Shown one piece after another: positions 1 through 9,181 of a stretch of DNA of 64,000 nucleotides (positions within the stretch are counted from its first letter, which is position 1; each line of letters begins with the position of its first letter). Location: NCBI RefSeq assembly GCF_008639165.1, contig NZ_CP029197.1:1116001-1180000 (forward strand), in the 5' to 3' direction. The notes under the pieces are model-generated. The model was not told the DNA's origin. It saw only the letters and a program-made list of their open reading frames with translations, and searched no databases. A program made the translations under genes and the position numbers. This stretch comes from Streptomyces venezuelae ATCC 10712. Lineage in GTDB: Bacteria; Actinomycetota; Actinomycetes; Streptomycetales; Streptomycetaceae.

Positions 1-2
1 CG

Positions 3-293
3 CCCGGGGCGAGCCGCACGGCGCCCACGCCTGCGGACCGGACGAGGACCGGGGTGGGCGGCGCGGGCAGGGTGGCCGGCCCTGCGGCGGAAGCCGCGGA
101 AACCGTCCGCGCCGCCGAGCGCGGCCCCGTGGGCGTCGCCGGGCGTGGTCCCGTGGGTGACGGCGGCCCGGGGGTCAGTGCCGGTTCCGGCGTCGGTGGG
201 GAGGCGGGTCCCCCTCCCTTTGATGCCGGTCGTGGCCGGTGTGTCGTCCGTCCCGCCCTTGTGGCCCGATCGAATCCGGAGAACCAGGCATGA
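3..293 (+). CDS. 3' end of an upstream gene (possibly ECF sigma factor)
   Basis: This frame is open from the window edge to a TGA at 291-293, which overlaps the ATG of the next gene as ATGA. Its third codon positions are almost all G or C, as expected for Streptomyces coding DNA, while the neighbouring frame is poorer. The 96 visible residues are rich in Gly, Ala, Pro and Arg and carry no motif I recognise. CU044_5270-type genes commonly follow an ECF sigma factor gene, so this may be the tail of such a gene. That identity is inference only; the frame could also be open by chance. Confidence 0.35.
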   Translation, partial: PGASRTAPTPADRTRTGVGGAGRVAGPAAEAAETVRAAERGPVGVAGRGPVGDGGPGVSAGSGVGGEAGPPPFDAGRGRCVVRPALVARSNPENQA

Positions 294-1372
294 ACGCCTC
301 CACCCCCCGTACGCCGCGCCCCGACCGGGCCCACGCGGACGCACTGCTGACAGCCGAGCTCGCCGAGCTGCTGCCCCCGCCGCCCGTGCCAGGACCCGAC
401 CCTGAGCGGGACCGGGAGTTGCGGCACACCGTGCTGCGGACCGCGCTCGCCGCCGGCGGCGGGCCCGCGGCCCGGCCGGCCCGTCGCGGGTTCCGGGCCG
501 GCTGGATCGCGGCGCCGCTGACCGCCTGCGCGGTCGTGGCCGGTGCCGTCGTACTCGCCCCCCAGGACGCGCCGCCCGGGTCGCCGAGCCGGATCTCGGC
601 CGGTCAGCAGGCCTCGCCCGAGGCCGTACAGGTGCTGTCCCGGGCCGCGTTCGCCGCGGCCGCCGCTCCCGCGCCGAACGTCCGGCCCGACGGGTACGTC
701 TACGTCAGGAGCCTCGTCGCGCACGCCGGGCGGGACGCCTCCGGCGGGGCCGCGCGACTGCCGGAGGCGCACGCGCGCGAGGTGTGGCTGTCGGCCGACG
801 GCAGCCGCCCCGGGCTGCTGCGCGAACCCGGCACGGCCGACAGCCCGCTGGGCGCGCCGCTGCCCGTGTACGAACTGGACCACCGGGGGGCCACGCCCCG
901 GCGGACGACCGTCCGGGCGGAGCCGCCCTCCGTCACCAACCCGACGCACGCGTACGTGGCGACGCTTCCGACGGACCCCGAGGCGCTGTTGCGGTTGATC
1001 CGTGACCAGACGGGCCGGTCGGCGGGCGATCCGGACCAGCGGGCGTTCACGGCGATCGGGACGCTGCTCGCGGAGACCTGGGCTCCCCCGAAGGTCACCG
1101 CCGCGCTGTACGAGGCGGCGGCCCGGATCCCCGGAGTGACCGTGCTGCCGTCCGCGAAGGACGCGGCGGGCCGGGAGGGCGTCGCCGTGGCCCGTACCGC
1201 GCACGGCGAGCAGACCCAGTGGATCTTCGACCGGACGACCTCGGCGTTCCTCGGGGAGCGCACGGTCGTCGTCGGGGCGACGTCCGCCGGGCCGGCTGGC
1301 ACCGTGCTCGGGGTCTCGGCCGTGCTCGCCAAGGCGGCCGCCGGCGCTCCCGGGGTGGTGCCGGGGGCGTGA
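290..1372 (+). CDS. CU044_5270-type single-pass membrane protein
   Basis: A 360-residue protein with an N-terminal cytoplasmic segment of about 70 residues, one hydrophobic segment at about 71-90 and a long extracytoplasmic domain. The layout matches the actinobacterial CU044_5270 family, usually encoded after a sigma factor and suspected to act as an anti-sigma-like or envelope-sensing partner. No catalytic motif is visible. The ATG at 290 has a GGAG a few bases upstream and overlaps the preceding TGA; an in-frame start 17 codons upstream lacks this support. Family assignment is by overall pattern, so function is open. Confidence 0.8.
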   Translation: MNASTPRTPRPDRAHADALLTAELAELLPPPPVPGPDPERDRELRHTVLRTALAAGGGPAARPARRGFRAGWIAAPLTACAVVAGAVVLAPQDAPPGSPSRISAGQQASPEAVQVLSRAAFAAAAAPAPNVRPDGYVYVRSLVAHAGRDASGGAARLPEAHAREVWLSADGSRPGLLREPGTADSPLGAPLPVYELDHRGATPRRTTVRAEPPSVTNPTHAYVATLPTDPEALLRLIRDQTGRSAGDPDQRAFTAIGTLLAETWAPPKVTAALYEAAARIPGVTVLPSAKDAAGREGVAVARTAHGEQTQWIFDRTTSAFLGERTVVVGATSAGPAGTVLGVSAVLAKAAAGAPGVVPGA

Positions 1373-1380
1373 GAGGAAAA

Positions 1381-1412
1381 GGGGTGCCCCGGCCGTGCGG
1401 CTGGGGCTCCCC
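1381..1412. terminator. imperfect hairpin between convergent genes
   Basis: Fourteen-base arms (1381-1394 and 1399-1412) are separated by GTGC and pair with one T-T mismatch and one G-T wobble. The hairpin sits in the 54-bp gap between two convergent genes and has no clear T tract on either side. It could serve both transcripts. Confidence 0.5.
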
Positions 1413-1426
1413 TCGCGTGCGCCGGG

Positions 1427-3397
1427 TCAGCCCCGGCGGGCGGCCGCCAGGGTCTCGTAGAAGTGCAGCAGGCCGAGGTCGTCGACGGAGCCGGCGTTCA
1501 CGGCCTTGGCGAGCGGCGTGCCCTGGAGGAGCCGCTTGACCGGGACCTCGATGCGCTTGCCCGTCAGGGTGTGCGGGACGCCCGGGACCTCGATGATCTC
1601 GTCGGGGACGTGGCGCGGGGACAGTTCGGTGCGGATGGTCCCCTTGATGCGGGCGATCAGCTCCTCGTCGAGGGTGGCGCCCTCCACGAGGTGGACGAAG
1701 AGCGGCATCCAGTAGCCGCCGTCCGGCTCCTCCAGGCCGATGACGAGGGACTCGCGGATCTCCGGGAGCCGCTCGACGGCCTCATAGATATCGGCGCTTC
1801 CCATCCGCACGCCCTGCCGGTTCAGGGTGGAGTCCGAGCGGCCGTGGATGACGACCGAACCGTGGTCGGTGATCGTGATCCAGTCGCCGTGCCGCCAGAC
1901 CCCCGGGAACATCTCGAAGTAGCTGTCGCGGTACCGGCTGCCGTCGGGGTCGTTCCAGAAGTGGATCGGCATGGACGGCATCGGGTTGGTGACGACCAGC
2001 TCGCCGACCTCGCCGATCACGGGCTTGCCGGAGGGGTCCCAGGCCTGGAGGTCCGTGCCGAGGCCCGCGGCCTGGAGCTCGCCGATGTGGACCGGCAGGG
2101 TGGGGACGGCGCCCGCGAAGCAGGAGCAGACGTCGGTGCCGCCGCTGACGGAGGCGATCCAGAGGTTCTCGCGGACCTCGTCGTGCAGCCAGCGGAACCC
2201 GTCGGGGGGCAGCGGGGAGCCGGTGGTGGCCACGCACTTCACGGCCGAGAGGTCGAAGTCGCGGCCGGGGTGCACGTCCGCCTTGGCGCAGGCCATCACG
2301 TACGCGGCGGAGGTGCCGTAGAGGGTGGCGCCGGTGCGCTCGGCGACGCGCCACTGGGCGGCGGTGTCGGGGTAGCCGGGGCTGCCGTCGTACAGGACGA
2401 CGGTGGTGCCGGTGAGCAGGCCGGAGACGAGGAAGTTCCACATCATCCAGCCGGTGGAGGTGTACCAGAAGAACACGTCGTCGGGGCCCAGGTCGCAGTG
2501 CAGGCCCAGCTGCTTGACGTGCTCGACGAGGATGCCGCCCTGGGACTGGACGATCGCCTTCGGCAGGCCCGTCGTGCCGGAGGAGTACAGGACCCACAGC
2601 GGGTGCGAGAACGGGACCTGCTCGTAGACCGGCTCGACGTCGGCGGCGACGAGGTCGTCCCAGGCGAGGGTGCCCTCGGGGGCCGGGGTGCCGAGCAGCG
2701 GGACGTGGACGACCGCGCGGAGGGTGGGAAGCTCGGCGCGCAGTTCGGCGACGGTGTCGCGGCGGTCGTGCTCCTTGCCGCCGTAGCGGTAGCCGTCGAC
2801 GGTGAAGAGGACGACCGGCTCGACCTGCTGGAAGCGGTCGAGGACGCTGCGGGCGCCGAAGTCCGGGGCGCAGGAGGTCCACACGCCGCCGACGGCCGCG
2901 GTCGCGAGGAGCGCCACGACGGACTGCGGGACGTTGGGCAGGTAGCCGCTGACGCGGTCGCCCGGCCGGACGCCGAGGGCGCGGAGTTCGGCGGCGAGGG
3001 AGCCGACCTGGCGGCGGAGTTCACCCCAGGTGGTCGGCACCGGGTCATGTGTTTCGTCCACATGGAGCAGGGCCGTGTCATGGGGGCGCTCGTCGGCGGC
3101 GCGCAGGGCGTGCTCGGCGTAGTTGAGGGTGGCCCCGGGGAACCAGTCGGCGCCGGGCATGGACCGGTCGCCGAGGACGCGCTCGTACGGGGTGGAGAAG
3201 CGGATGTCGAACCACTCGACGACCGCCTGCCAGAAGGCTTCGAGCTCGTCGACCGACCAGCGGTGGAGCGCCGGGTACCCGCCTTCGGCCGGGGCTCCGT
3301 GGTGTTCGGCGGCCCAGGCCTGGAATCGGGTGACGGCGGCCGTGGCGATGCGTTCCTCGTCCGGCTGCCAGAGCGGCTCGGTCTGCGCTGATGTCAT
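1427..3397 (-). CDS. acetoacetate-CoA ligase
   Basis: A 656-residue ANL-superfamily enzyme, the usual length for acetoacetyl-CoA synthetase. It activates acetoacetate with ATP to the adenylate and transfers it to CoA, feeding ketone-body carbon into acetyl-CoA. The AMP-binding core YSSGTTGLPKAI lies near residue 270, and the C-terminal LTGKRIEVPVK segment carries the Lys typical of the adenylation step. An N-terminal WxPDEERI segment is characteristic of the family. The ATG at 3397 follows a GGGAG about nine bases upstream. The frame is open far upstream, but that extension is GC-driven and antisense to the GH31 gene. The gene is divergent from that glucosidase across 216 bp. Confidence 0.93.
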   Translation of the reverse strand: MTSAQTEPLWQPDEERIATAAVTRFQAWAAEHHGAPAEGGYPALHRWSVDELEAFWQAVVEWFDIRFSTPYERVLGDRSMPGADWFPGATLNYAEHALRAADERPHDTALLHVDETHDPVPTTWGELRRQVGSLAAELRALGVRPGDRVSGYLPNVPQSVVALLATAAVGGVWTSCAPDFGARSVLDRFQQVEPVVLFTVDGYRYGGKEHDRRDTVAELRAELPTLRAVVHVPLLGTPAPEGTLAWDDLVAADVEPVYEQVPFSHPLWVLYSSGTTGLPKAIVQSQGGILVEHVKQLGLHCDLGPDDVFFWYTSTGWMMWNFLVSGLLTGTTVVLYDGSPGYPDTAAQWRVAERTGATLYGTSAAYVMACAKADVHPGRDFDLSAVKCVATTGSPLPPDGFRWLHDEVRENLWIASVSGGTDVCSCFAGAVPTLPVHIGELQAAGLGTDLQAWDPSGKPVIGEVGELVVTNPMPSMPIHFWNDPDGSRYRDSYFEMFPGVWRHGDWITITDHGSVVIHGRSDSTLNRQGVRMGSADIYEAVERLPEIRESLVIGLEEPDGGYWMPLFVHLVEGATLDEELIARIKGTIRTELSPRHVPDEIIEVPGVPHTLTGKRIEVPVKRLLQGTPLAKAVNAGSVDDLGLLHFYETLAAARRG

Positions 3398-3613
3398 TGG
3401 GGCGGCTCCCTGGCTGTTACGCGGGGTCGGCGTGTGTCCCGCGCACGTGCTGGGGTGTGCGCGTGACGCGGCTGACAGGACGATGCCATGTGATCGTCTT
3501 TCGCACCAGGGCTGCCCGCCCATGGTCAGGGAGTTGAATATGTGCTCCCACCACGGGTGAACGCCAGTTGAACGGAGCCTGTTCCGCCCCGGGCGGATGG
3601 CAGTCTGAGCTGC

Positions 3614-5977
3614 ATGGACGGTCGTGAACTGCTGCGTTCGATGAAGGTGTTCGGCTCGGTGCGGGGATTGCGGACGGTGCGGGCGGCGTGGCGGCAGCGC
3701 CGTACGGACGCGTGGGGGCTGCCGCCGAGGGGCGCGGAGCGGGCCCGGGTGCCCGGGCTCGCGACGGGCGCGGAGGCCGCGCCCGGTGGCGGGACCATCC
3801 GGTTCGCCCGGTCGTCGCTGCGGATCGGCGTGTCGTCGGGCGGCACCGTGTTCTGGGGCTGGGACGGCGCCGAGCCGCTTCCGTCGTACGCCCTGGCCGG
3901 TGAGGCGCCCGAGCCGGACCTGCGGGCCACCCTGGAGCCGGACACGGACGGCGGCTGGCGGATCGTCTCGGAGCGGGTGACGGTGGCGGTCTCCCGGCAC
4001 GGGGCCGTGGAGATCCGGACGCCGGGAGGCGTGATGCTCCGCCGTGACCTGCCGCCACGCTGGTGGGAGCCGGTGGCGGAGGCGGGTGCGAAGGGGGACT
4101 CGGCCCGGTGGGTGCAGCGGAGTGAGGTGCCGGCGGACGCGCGGTTCTTCGGGCTCGGCGGGCGGTCGGCCGGGCCGCGGCTCCGGGACGGCTCGTACCG
4201 GCTCTGGAACACCGACCCGAAGGGCAGCTTCGGTCCCGGGGACGATCCGCTCTACGTGACCATGCCGGTGCAGTTCGTCGTCTCCGACGCCGGGACGCAC
4301 CTGGCCTTTCACGACAACTCCTGGGACGGCCGGGTCACCCTCGCCGAGGGCGAGGAGGGCGCCGGGTCGGGGCACGACCGGCCGGGGACCTGCGAGGTCC
4401 GCATGGGCGGCGGGCCGCTGCGCTGCTGGGTGGTCGTCGGCACCCCCGCGCGCGTGCTGCACGGCTGGGCGGCCCTGACGGGCGCCCCCGCGCTGCCGCC
4501 GGCCTGGGCGCTCGGGCCGCAGCACGCGCGCTGGGGCTTCGGCAGCGAGCGGGAGGTGCGCCGGGTCGTGGCCGGCTACCAGGAGCGGGGGCTGCCGCTG
4601 TCCGCGGTCCACCTGGACATCGACCACTACGACGGCCACCGGGTCTTCACCGTCGACCAGGAGCGGTTCCCCGACCTTCCGGGGCTCGCGAAGGAGCTGC
4701 GGGAACAGGGCGTGCGGCTGGTGTCCATCGTGGACCCGGCGGTGAAGGCGGAGCCCGGAAACGCGGTCTACGACAGCGGGCGGGCGGCCGGGGCCTTCGT
4801 CAGGGACGCGCGCGGCGACGAGGTCCACGGGGAGGTGTGGCCGGGCGAGTGCGCCTATCCGGACTTCACCGACCCCGCCGTACGGGAGTGGTGGGGCGAG
4901 CTGTACGAGGAGCGGCTCCGGCAGGGCTTCGCCGGGGTGTGGCACGACATGAACGAACCGGTGTCCTTCGCGGCCTTCGGCGACATGACGCTGCCGCGCT
5001 CGGCCCGGCACGACCTGGACGGGCGCGGCGGTGACCACCGCGAGGCGCACAACGTGTACGGGCTCACCATGGCGCGGTCCGGGTACGAGGGCCTGCGCCG
5101 CCTGCGGCCCGACGAACGGCCCTTCCTCTTCTCGCGTTCGGGCTGGGCGGGCATGCAGCGGTACGGGGGCACCTGGTCCGGCGACGTCTCCACGGGGTGG
5201 CCGGGGCTGCGGGCCTCGCTCGCCCTGGTCCTCGGGCTCGGACTGTGCGGCGTGCCGTACTCGGGCCCGGACGTGGGCGGTTTCGACGGCAGCCCGACGC
5301 CCGAGCTGTTCCTGCGCTGGTACCAACTGGGGGCGTGGCTGCCGCTGTTCCGCACGCACGCGGCGATCGACGCGGGGCGGCGCGAACCGTGGGAGTTCGG
5401 TCCCGAGGTCCTGGAGCACGCGCGCGTGGCACTGGCCGAACGGGAGCGGCTGCGCCCGTACTTCACGACACTGGCCCGGCTCGCCCGGATGACCGGCGCG
5501 CCGTACGTGCGGCCGCTCTGGTGGGGGACGCCCGAGGACCGGGTGCTGCGGGACTGCGAGGACGCGTTCCTGCTCGGCGACGCGCTGCTCGTCGCGCCGG
5601 TCCTGAGCCGGGGCGCCGACCGGCGTGCGGTACGGCTGCCGCGCGGGCGCTGGTACGACACGGCGACGGGGCAGGCGTACGAGGGTCCCGGCCAGGTGCT
5701 GCTCGACGCGCCGCTCTCCCGCGTGCCGGTCCTGGCGCGGGCCGGAGCGGTGCTGCCGGTGCGCGGCGAGGACGGCGAGCTGGCCCTGGAGGTGTGGGCG
5801 CCCGCCGCCGGGCGGACGGGCGGCGGGCTCGTCGTACGGGACACCGGGGACGGCTGGGAGCCGGCCGAGATCGAGCGCTACCAGTCGCGGCTGGTGGACG
5901 GGCGGGTGGTCGTGGAGCGGGTGACGGACGAGGGGGTGGAGGCGACGGGGCTGCCGGTGCGGGTGCGGGGACGGTGA
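3614..5977 (+). CDS. glycoside hydrolase family 31 (alpha-glucosidase-like)
   Basis: A 787-residue GH31 enzyme without signal peptide, so probably cytoplasmic, hydrolysing alpha-linked glucosides with retention of configuration. The nucleophile motif WHDMNEP is at 443-449 with the catalytic Asp at 445. The proposed acid/base Asp 524 lies in GTWSGDVSTGW. A beta-sandwich precedes the (beta/alpha)8 barrel, and the C-terminal region carries LPRGRWYDTATG, typical of the distal domain. Exact substrate (maltose, isomaltose, xylosides) cannot be read from the sequence. The ATG at 3614 has a weak ribosome site; an internal ATG at residue 10 is an alternative start. Confidence 0.93.
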   Translation: MDGRELLRSMKVFGSVRGLRTVRAAWRQRRTDAWGLPPRGAERARVPGLATGAEAAPGGGTIRFARSSLRIGVSSGGTVFWGWDGAEPLPSYALAGEAPEPDLRATLEPDTDGGWRIVSERVTVAVSRHGAVEIRTPGGVMLRRDLPPRWWEPVAEAGAKGDSARWVQRSEVPADARFFGLGGRSAGPRLRDGSYRLWNTDPKGSFGPGDDPLYVTMPVQFVVSDAGTHLAFHDNSWDGRVTLAEGEEGAGSGHDRPGTCEVRMGGGPLRCWVVVGTPARVLHGWAALTGAPALPPAWALGPQHARWGFGSEREVRRVVAGYQERGLPLSAVHLDIDHYDGHRVFTVDQERFPDLPGLAKELREQGVRLVSIVDPAVKAEPGNAVYDSGRAAGAFVRDARGDEVHGEVWPGECAYPDFTDPAVREWWGELYEERLRQGFAGVWHDMNEPVSFAAFGDMTLPRSARHDLDGRGGDHREAHNVYGLTMARSGYEGLRRLRPDERPFLFSRSGWAGMQRYGGTWSGDVSTGWPGLRASLALVLGLGLCGVPYSGPDVGGFDGSPTPELFLRWYQLGAWLPLFRTHAAIDAGRREPWEFGPEVLEHARVALAERERLRPYFTTLARLARMTGAPYVRPLWWGTPEDRVLRDCEDAFLLGDALLVAPVLSRGADRRAVRLPRGRWYDTATGQAYEGPGQVLLDAPLSRVPVLARAGAVLPVRGEDGELALEVWAPAAGRTGGGLVVRDTGDGWEPAEIERYQSRLVDGRVVVERVTDEGVEATGLPVRVRGR

Positions 5978-5997
5978 ACCCGTGGGGCCCCTCGCGC

Positions 5998-6567
5998 TCA
6001 GGCTTCCCCGGCGCCGGGGCCTTGGCCGTACTCCCCCGCGAACCACTTGCGTACCGCCGTCGTGTGGAGCGGGAAGGCCAGTTCCCCGGGTGCGTGGAGC
6101 ACGTGGTGGCCGTTGGTCTCGTCCGTCGGGGTCGAGGGCGGGAGTGCGGTGACCGGGCGGGGCGGGAGCAGGCCGAAGAGGAGGAGGTGGCCGGCCGGGG
6201 AGCTCATCGCGTCGGCGAGGGCCACCTCCTCGGCAGCCGCGACGATGCCGGTCTCCTCGCGCAGCTCGCGGGCGACGGCTGCGCGCCAGTCCTCGCCGTG
6301 GTCGATGAAGCCGCCCGGCAGGGCGACCCTGCCCGCCGCGGGCTCGATGGTGCGGGTGATGACGACGAGGCCCGTGCCCGTCCCGTCCGTGACGGGGAGC
6401 AGGGCGACGGCGACGGGCAGCGGGTTGCGGTAGGCGGTGTGGCCGCAGGCCGGGCAGGTGCGGGGCCAGCCGGCCTCGGCGGGATGGGCGGCGCCGCACG
6501 CGGTGCAGTGGTACGCCGGGCGCGCGGTGGCGTGGGAGTCCTTCACGGCCCGACCGTATGCGATCAC
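5998..6567 (-). CDS. zinc-ribbon NUDIX hydrolase
   Basis: A 189-residue protein. An N-terminal CxxC...CxxC ribbon (about residues 21-41) precedes a NUDIX fold whose box reads GGFIDHGEDWRAAVARELRE followed by ETGI. It fits the NudC/ADP-ribose pyrophosphatase-like group, which cleaves nucleoside diphosphate derivatives, though the exact substrate is unknown. The chosen GTG at 6567 abuts a GGGAAAGG; a second GTG seven codons downstream is an equally plausible start. The gene converges on the GH31 gene with only 20 bp between stops. Confidence 0.85.
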   Translation of the reverse strand: MIAYGRAVKDSHATARPAYHCTACGAAHPAEAGWPRTCPACGHTAYRNPLPVAVALLPVTDGTGTGLVVITRTIEPAAGRVALPGGFIDHGEDWRAAVARELREETGIVAAAEEVALADAMSSPAGHLLLFGLLPPRPVTALPPSTPTDETNGHHVLHAPGELAFPLHTTAVRKWFAGEYGQGPGAGEA

Positions 6568-6605
6568 CCTTTCCCGGCGCTGCCGGAACTGGTAGACGGG
6601 TGCGC

Positions 6606-7427
6606 ATGACAGGACTTGGTTCCGCTTTCCGTACCCTCGTCGTCGCGGCCGCGGCCGGGCTGCTCGCCGTCACGGGCGCCGTCGCCGCCCCCGCTCCCCC
6701 GGCCTCGGCCGCGCCCGAGCCGAAGGCGCCACGGGAGTTCGTGGCGCTCGGCTCCGTGGACCGGACGATCGTCCAGGAGATGCGCTACTCGACGCCGCAC
6801 AACTTCGTGGGCGAGCCGGTGGACGGCTACCGGCAGCCGCTCTGCATCCTGACCCGGCCCGCCGCCGAGGCGCTGCACCGGGCGCAGCTCCGGCTGCTCG
6901 CCCGGGGCTACACGCTGAAGGTGTACGACTGCTACCGGCCGCAGCGGGCGGTCGACCACTTCGTGCGCTGGGCGAAGGACCTGGAGGACGAGCGCATGAA
7001 GGGGGAGTTCTATCCGCTCGTCGACAAGTCGAGGCTGTTCGCGGACGGTTACATCGCGGAGAAGTCCGGGCACAGCCGGGGCTCGACCGTGGATCTGACG
7101 ATCGTGCGGCTGCCGGCCGTGCCCACGCGCGCGTACGTGCCGGGCGAGGAGCTGACGGAGTGCTACGCCCCCAGGGCGGAGCGGTTCCCGGACAACTCCG
7201 TGGACATGGGGACCGGGTACGACTGCTTCGACACGCTCTCGCACACGGACGACCCGCGGATCCAGGGCGAGCAGCGGGCCAACCGGCAGCTGTTGAAGGG
7301 CGCGCTCGTCGAGCAGGGGTTCGTGAACCTGCCGGAGGAGTGGTGGCACTTCACGTTCAAGCCGGAGCCGTTCCCGAGCACGTTCTTCGACTTCCCGGTG
7401 GCGCGGCGGTCGGTGGCCGGGCACTGA
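6606..7427 (+). CDS. secreted D-alanyl-D-alanine dipeptidase (VanX-like, peptidase M15D)
   Basis: A 273-residue zinc peptidase with an N-terminal signal peptide: hydrophobic core about 10-28 and an Ala-rich cleavage region ending near ASA-A at about 35. The VanX-type zinc motif SGHSRGSTVD supplies His156 and Asp163. EEWWH supplies the catalytic Glu245 and the third ligand His248. The mature enzyme should cleave D-Ala-D-Ala or related peptidoglycan dipeptides outside the cell. Because it is exported and there are no vanH or vanA genes nearby, cell-wall recycling is more likely than glycopeptide resistance. The ATG at 6606 begins the signal sequence. Confidence 0.93.
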   Translation: MTGLGSAFRTLVVAAAAGLLAVTGAVAAPAPPASAAPEPKAPREFVALGSVDRTIVQEMRYSTPHNFVGEPVDGYRQPLCILTRPAAEALHRAQLRLLARGYTLKVYDCYRPQRAVDHFVRWAKDLEDERMKGEFYPLVDKSRLFADGYIAEKSGHSRGSTVDLTIVRLPAVPTRAYVPGEELTECYAPRAERFPDNSVDMGTGYDCFDTLSHTDDPRIQGEQRANRQLLKGALVEQGFVNLPEEWWHFTFKPEPFPSTFFDFPVARRSVAGH

Positions 7428-7501
7428 GTCTTCCGTGCGCCGGTTCCCCCGTGCCACACTCCTGACGGTTCGTCAGATCAGGGTGGGCACGGGAGGTCCC
7501 G

Positions 7502-7975
7502 ATGGCACGGACGCGCAGACCGGTGGTGACCGGGTGGTTCACCGACGACCGCGTACCGGAGGCGGAGTTCCGGCTGCTCGGCACCCGGTGCACCGCCTGC
7601 GCGTCGGTCTTCTTCCCGCGCGCCGACGACGGCTGCCGCAACCCGCGCTGCCCCGGTGGCGGCGAACTCACCGAGGTCCCGCTCTCGCCGCGCGGCCGGG
7701 TCTGGTCGTACACCGACGGGCGCTACCGCCCGCCCGCCCCCTACGTCTCCGATCCGGACGCGCCCTGGGAGCCGTACACCCTCGTGGCCGTCGAGCTGGC
7801 GGCCGAGGCGATGGTGGTCCTCGGGCAGGCCGCGCCCGGGGTGACCCCCGCGGATCTGGACATCGGGACGGAGGTCGAACTCGTCCCCGGCGTCCTCAAC
7901 GAGGACGACGAGCACATCTGGACCACCTGGAACTGGCGGCCGGTGACGCCGCGCGAGCGGGAGGAGCGGTCGTGA
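7502..7975 (+). CDS. DUF35 zinc-ribbon/OB-fold protein, thiolase partner
   Basis: A 157-residue protein with an N-terminal zinc ribbon (CTAC near residue 32 and CRNPRC near 46) and a C-terminal OB-fold, the DUF35 architecture. Members bind acyl-CoA and form complexes with thiolase-like proteins encoded next door. The ATG at 7502 has GGAGG directly upstream. The stop overlaps the GTG of the thiolase gene (GTGA), indicating translational coupling and stoichiometric production. Function is inferred from this pairing. Confidence 0.9.
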   Translation: MARTRRPVVTGWFTDDRVPEAEFRLLGTRCTACASVFFPRADDGCRNPRCPGGGELTEVPLSPRGRVWSYTDGRYRPPAPYVSDPDAPWEPYTLVAVELAAEAMVVLGQAAPGVTPADLDIGTEVELVPGVLNEDDEHIWTTWNWRPVTPREREERS

Positions 7976-9159
7976 ACGACATCGCCGTCCTCGGGGCCGG
8001 GATGCACCCCTGGGGCAAGTGGGGGCGGAGCTTCGTCCGTTACGGAACGGCCGCCGCCCGCGCCGCCCTCGCCGACGCGGGTCTGGACTGGACGGACGTC
8101 GGCTCCGTCGTCGGCGCCAACACCATGCGCTGCGGATACCCGGGATACGTGGCCGGGGCGACCTTCGCCCAGGCCCTCGGGTGGCAGGGGGCACGCGTCA
8201 CCAGCGTGTACGCCGCCTGCGCCTCGGGCGCCCAGGCCATCGGGACCGCCAGGACCCAGATCCTGGCCGGCCTCGCGGACGTCGTCCTGGTCGTCGGCGC
8301 GGACGCGACGCCCAAGGGCTTCCTCGCCCCGGCCGGCGGCGAGCGACCCGACGACCCGGACTGGCTGCGCTTCCGGGTCCTCGGGGCCACCAACCCCGCG
8401 TACTTCGCGCTCTACGCGCGCCGCCGGATGGCCCTGTACGGGGACACCCCCGAGGACTTCGCCCAGGTGAAGGTGAAGAACGCGGCGGCCGGCGCGCTCA
8501 ATCCGCTGGCCCGCTACCGCGCGCGGGTGAGCGCCGACGAGGTCGCGGCCTCCGCCGTCGTCGCCGATCCGCTGCGGCTCCTCGACATCTGCGCCACCTC
8601 GGACGGCGGCGCCGCGCTCGTGCTGTCCAGCATGGAGTTCGCGCGCCGCCACGGGCACCCCGATCCCGTGCGGGTCCGGGCCGTGTCGACGGTCTCCCCC
8701 ACGTACCCCAAGACGGTGCTCGACCTGCCCGACATCGCGACGGACTCGGCGGTGGCGCTCCCGCCCCCTCCGCACGGCTTCCGCGCCTCCATCGCGCGCG
8801 CCGCCTACGAGGAGGCGGGGCTCGGCCCCGAGGACCTGTCCCTGGCGGAGGTGTACGACCTGTCCACCGCCCTGGAACTGGAGTGGTACGAGGACATCGG
8901 GCTGTGCGCGGCGGGCGAGGGCGCCAAGCTGCTCCGGGAGGGGGCGACCGCGCTCGGCGGCCGGCTGCCCGTCAACACCAGCGGCGGACTCGCCTCCTTC
9001 GGGGAGGCGGTGCCCGCCCAGGCGATCGCGCAGGTCTGCGAGCTGACCTGGCAGCTGCGGGGCACGGCGGGCGACCGGCAGGTGCCGGGGGCACGCGCCG
9101 GCATCACCGCCAACCAGGGCCTGTTCGGGCACGGGTCGGCGGTGGTGGCGGTCCGCTGA
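7972..9159 (+). CDS. thiolase-family protein (lipid-transfer/acetyl-CoA acyltransferase type)
   Basis: A 395-residue thiolase-superfamily protein. The segment VYAACASGAQA around residue 80 carries the nucleophilic Cys, and a C-terminal GHGSA motif is near the end. It resembles the SCP-x/lipid-transfer thiolases that pair with DUF35 proteins and cleave or condense acyl-CoA, including sterol side chains. The substrate is not evident here. The GTG start overlaps the DUF35 stop, and the gene ends 22 bp from the convergent conservon. Confidence 0.9.
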   Translation: MNDIAVLGAGMHPWGKWGRSFVRYGTAAARAALADAGLDWTDVGSVVGANTMRCGYPGYVAGATFAQALGWQGARVTSVYAACASGAQAIGTARTQILAGLADVVLVVGADATPKGFLAPAGGERPDDPDWLRFRVLGATNPAYFALYARRRMALYGDTPEDFAQVKVKNAAAGALNPLARYRARVSADEVAASAVVADPLRLLDICATSDGGAALVLSSMEFARRHGHPDPVRVRAVSTVSPTYPKTVLDLPDIATDSAVALPPPPHGFRASIARAAYEEAGLGPEDLSLAEVYDLSTALELEWYEDIGLCAAGEGAKLLREGATALGGRLPVNTSGGLASFGEAVPAQAIAQVCELTWQLRGTAGDRQVPGARAGITANQGLFGHGSAVVAVR

Positions 9160-9181
9160 GACGGGCTCGGCGGGCGGGATA

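Noticed and set aside
3398..6673. Continuous minus-strand reading frame joining the acetoacetate-CoA ligase to a long upstream extension
   Set aside because: The extension is antisense to the clear GH31 gene and crosses the NUDIX gene. It is Arg/Pro/Gly-rich, as GC-rich antisense frames are, and a ribosome site marks the ligase ATG at 3397.
6606..7427. Vancomycin resistance determinant (vanX)
   Set aside because: No vanH, vanA or vanRS-type genes are nearby and the enzyme has a secretion signal, which a cytoplasmic resistance VanX lacks.
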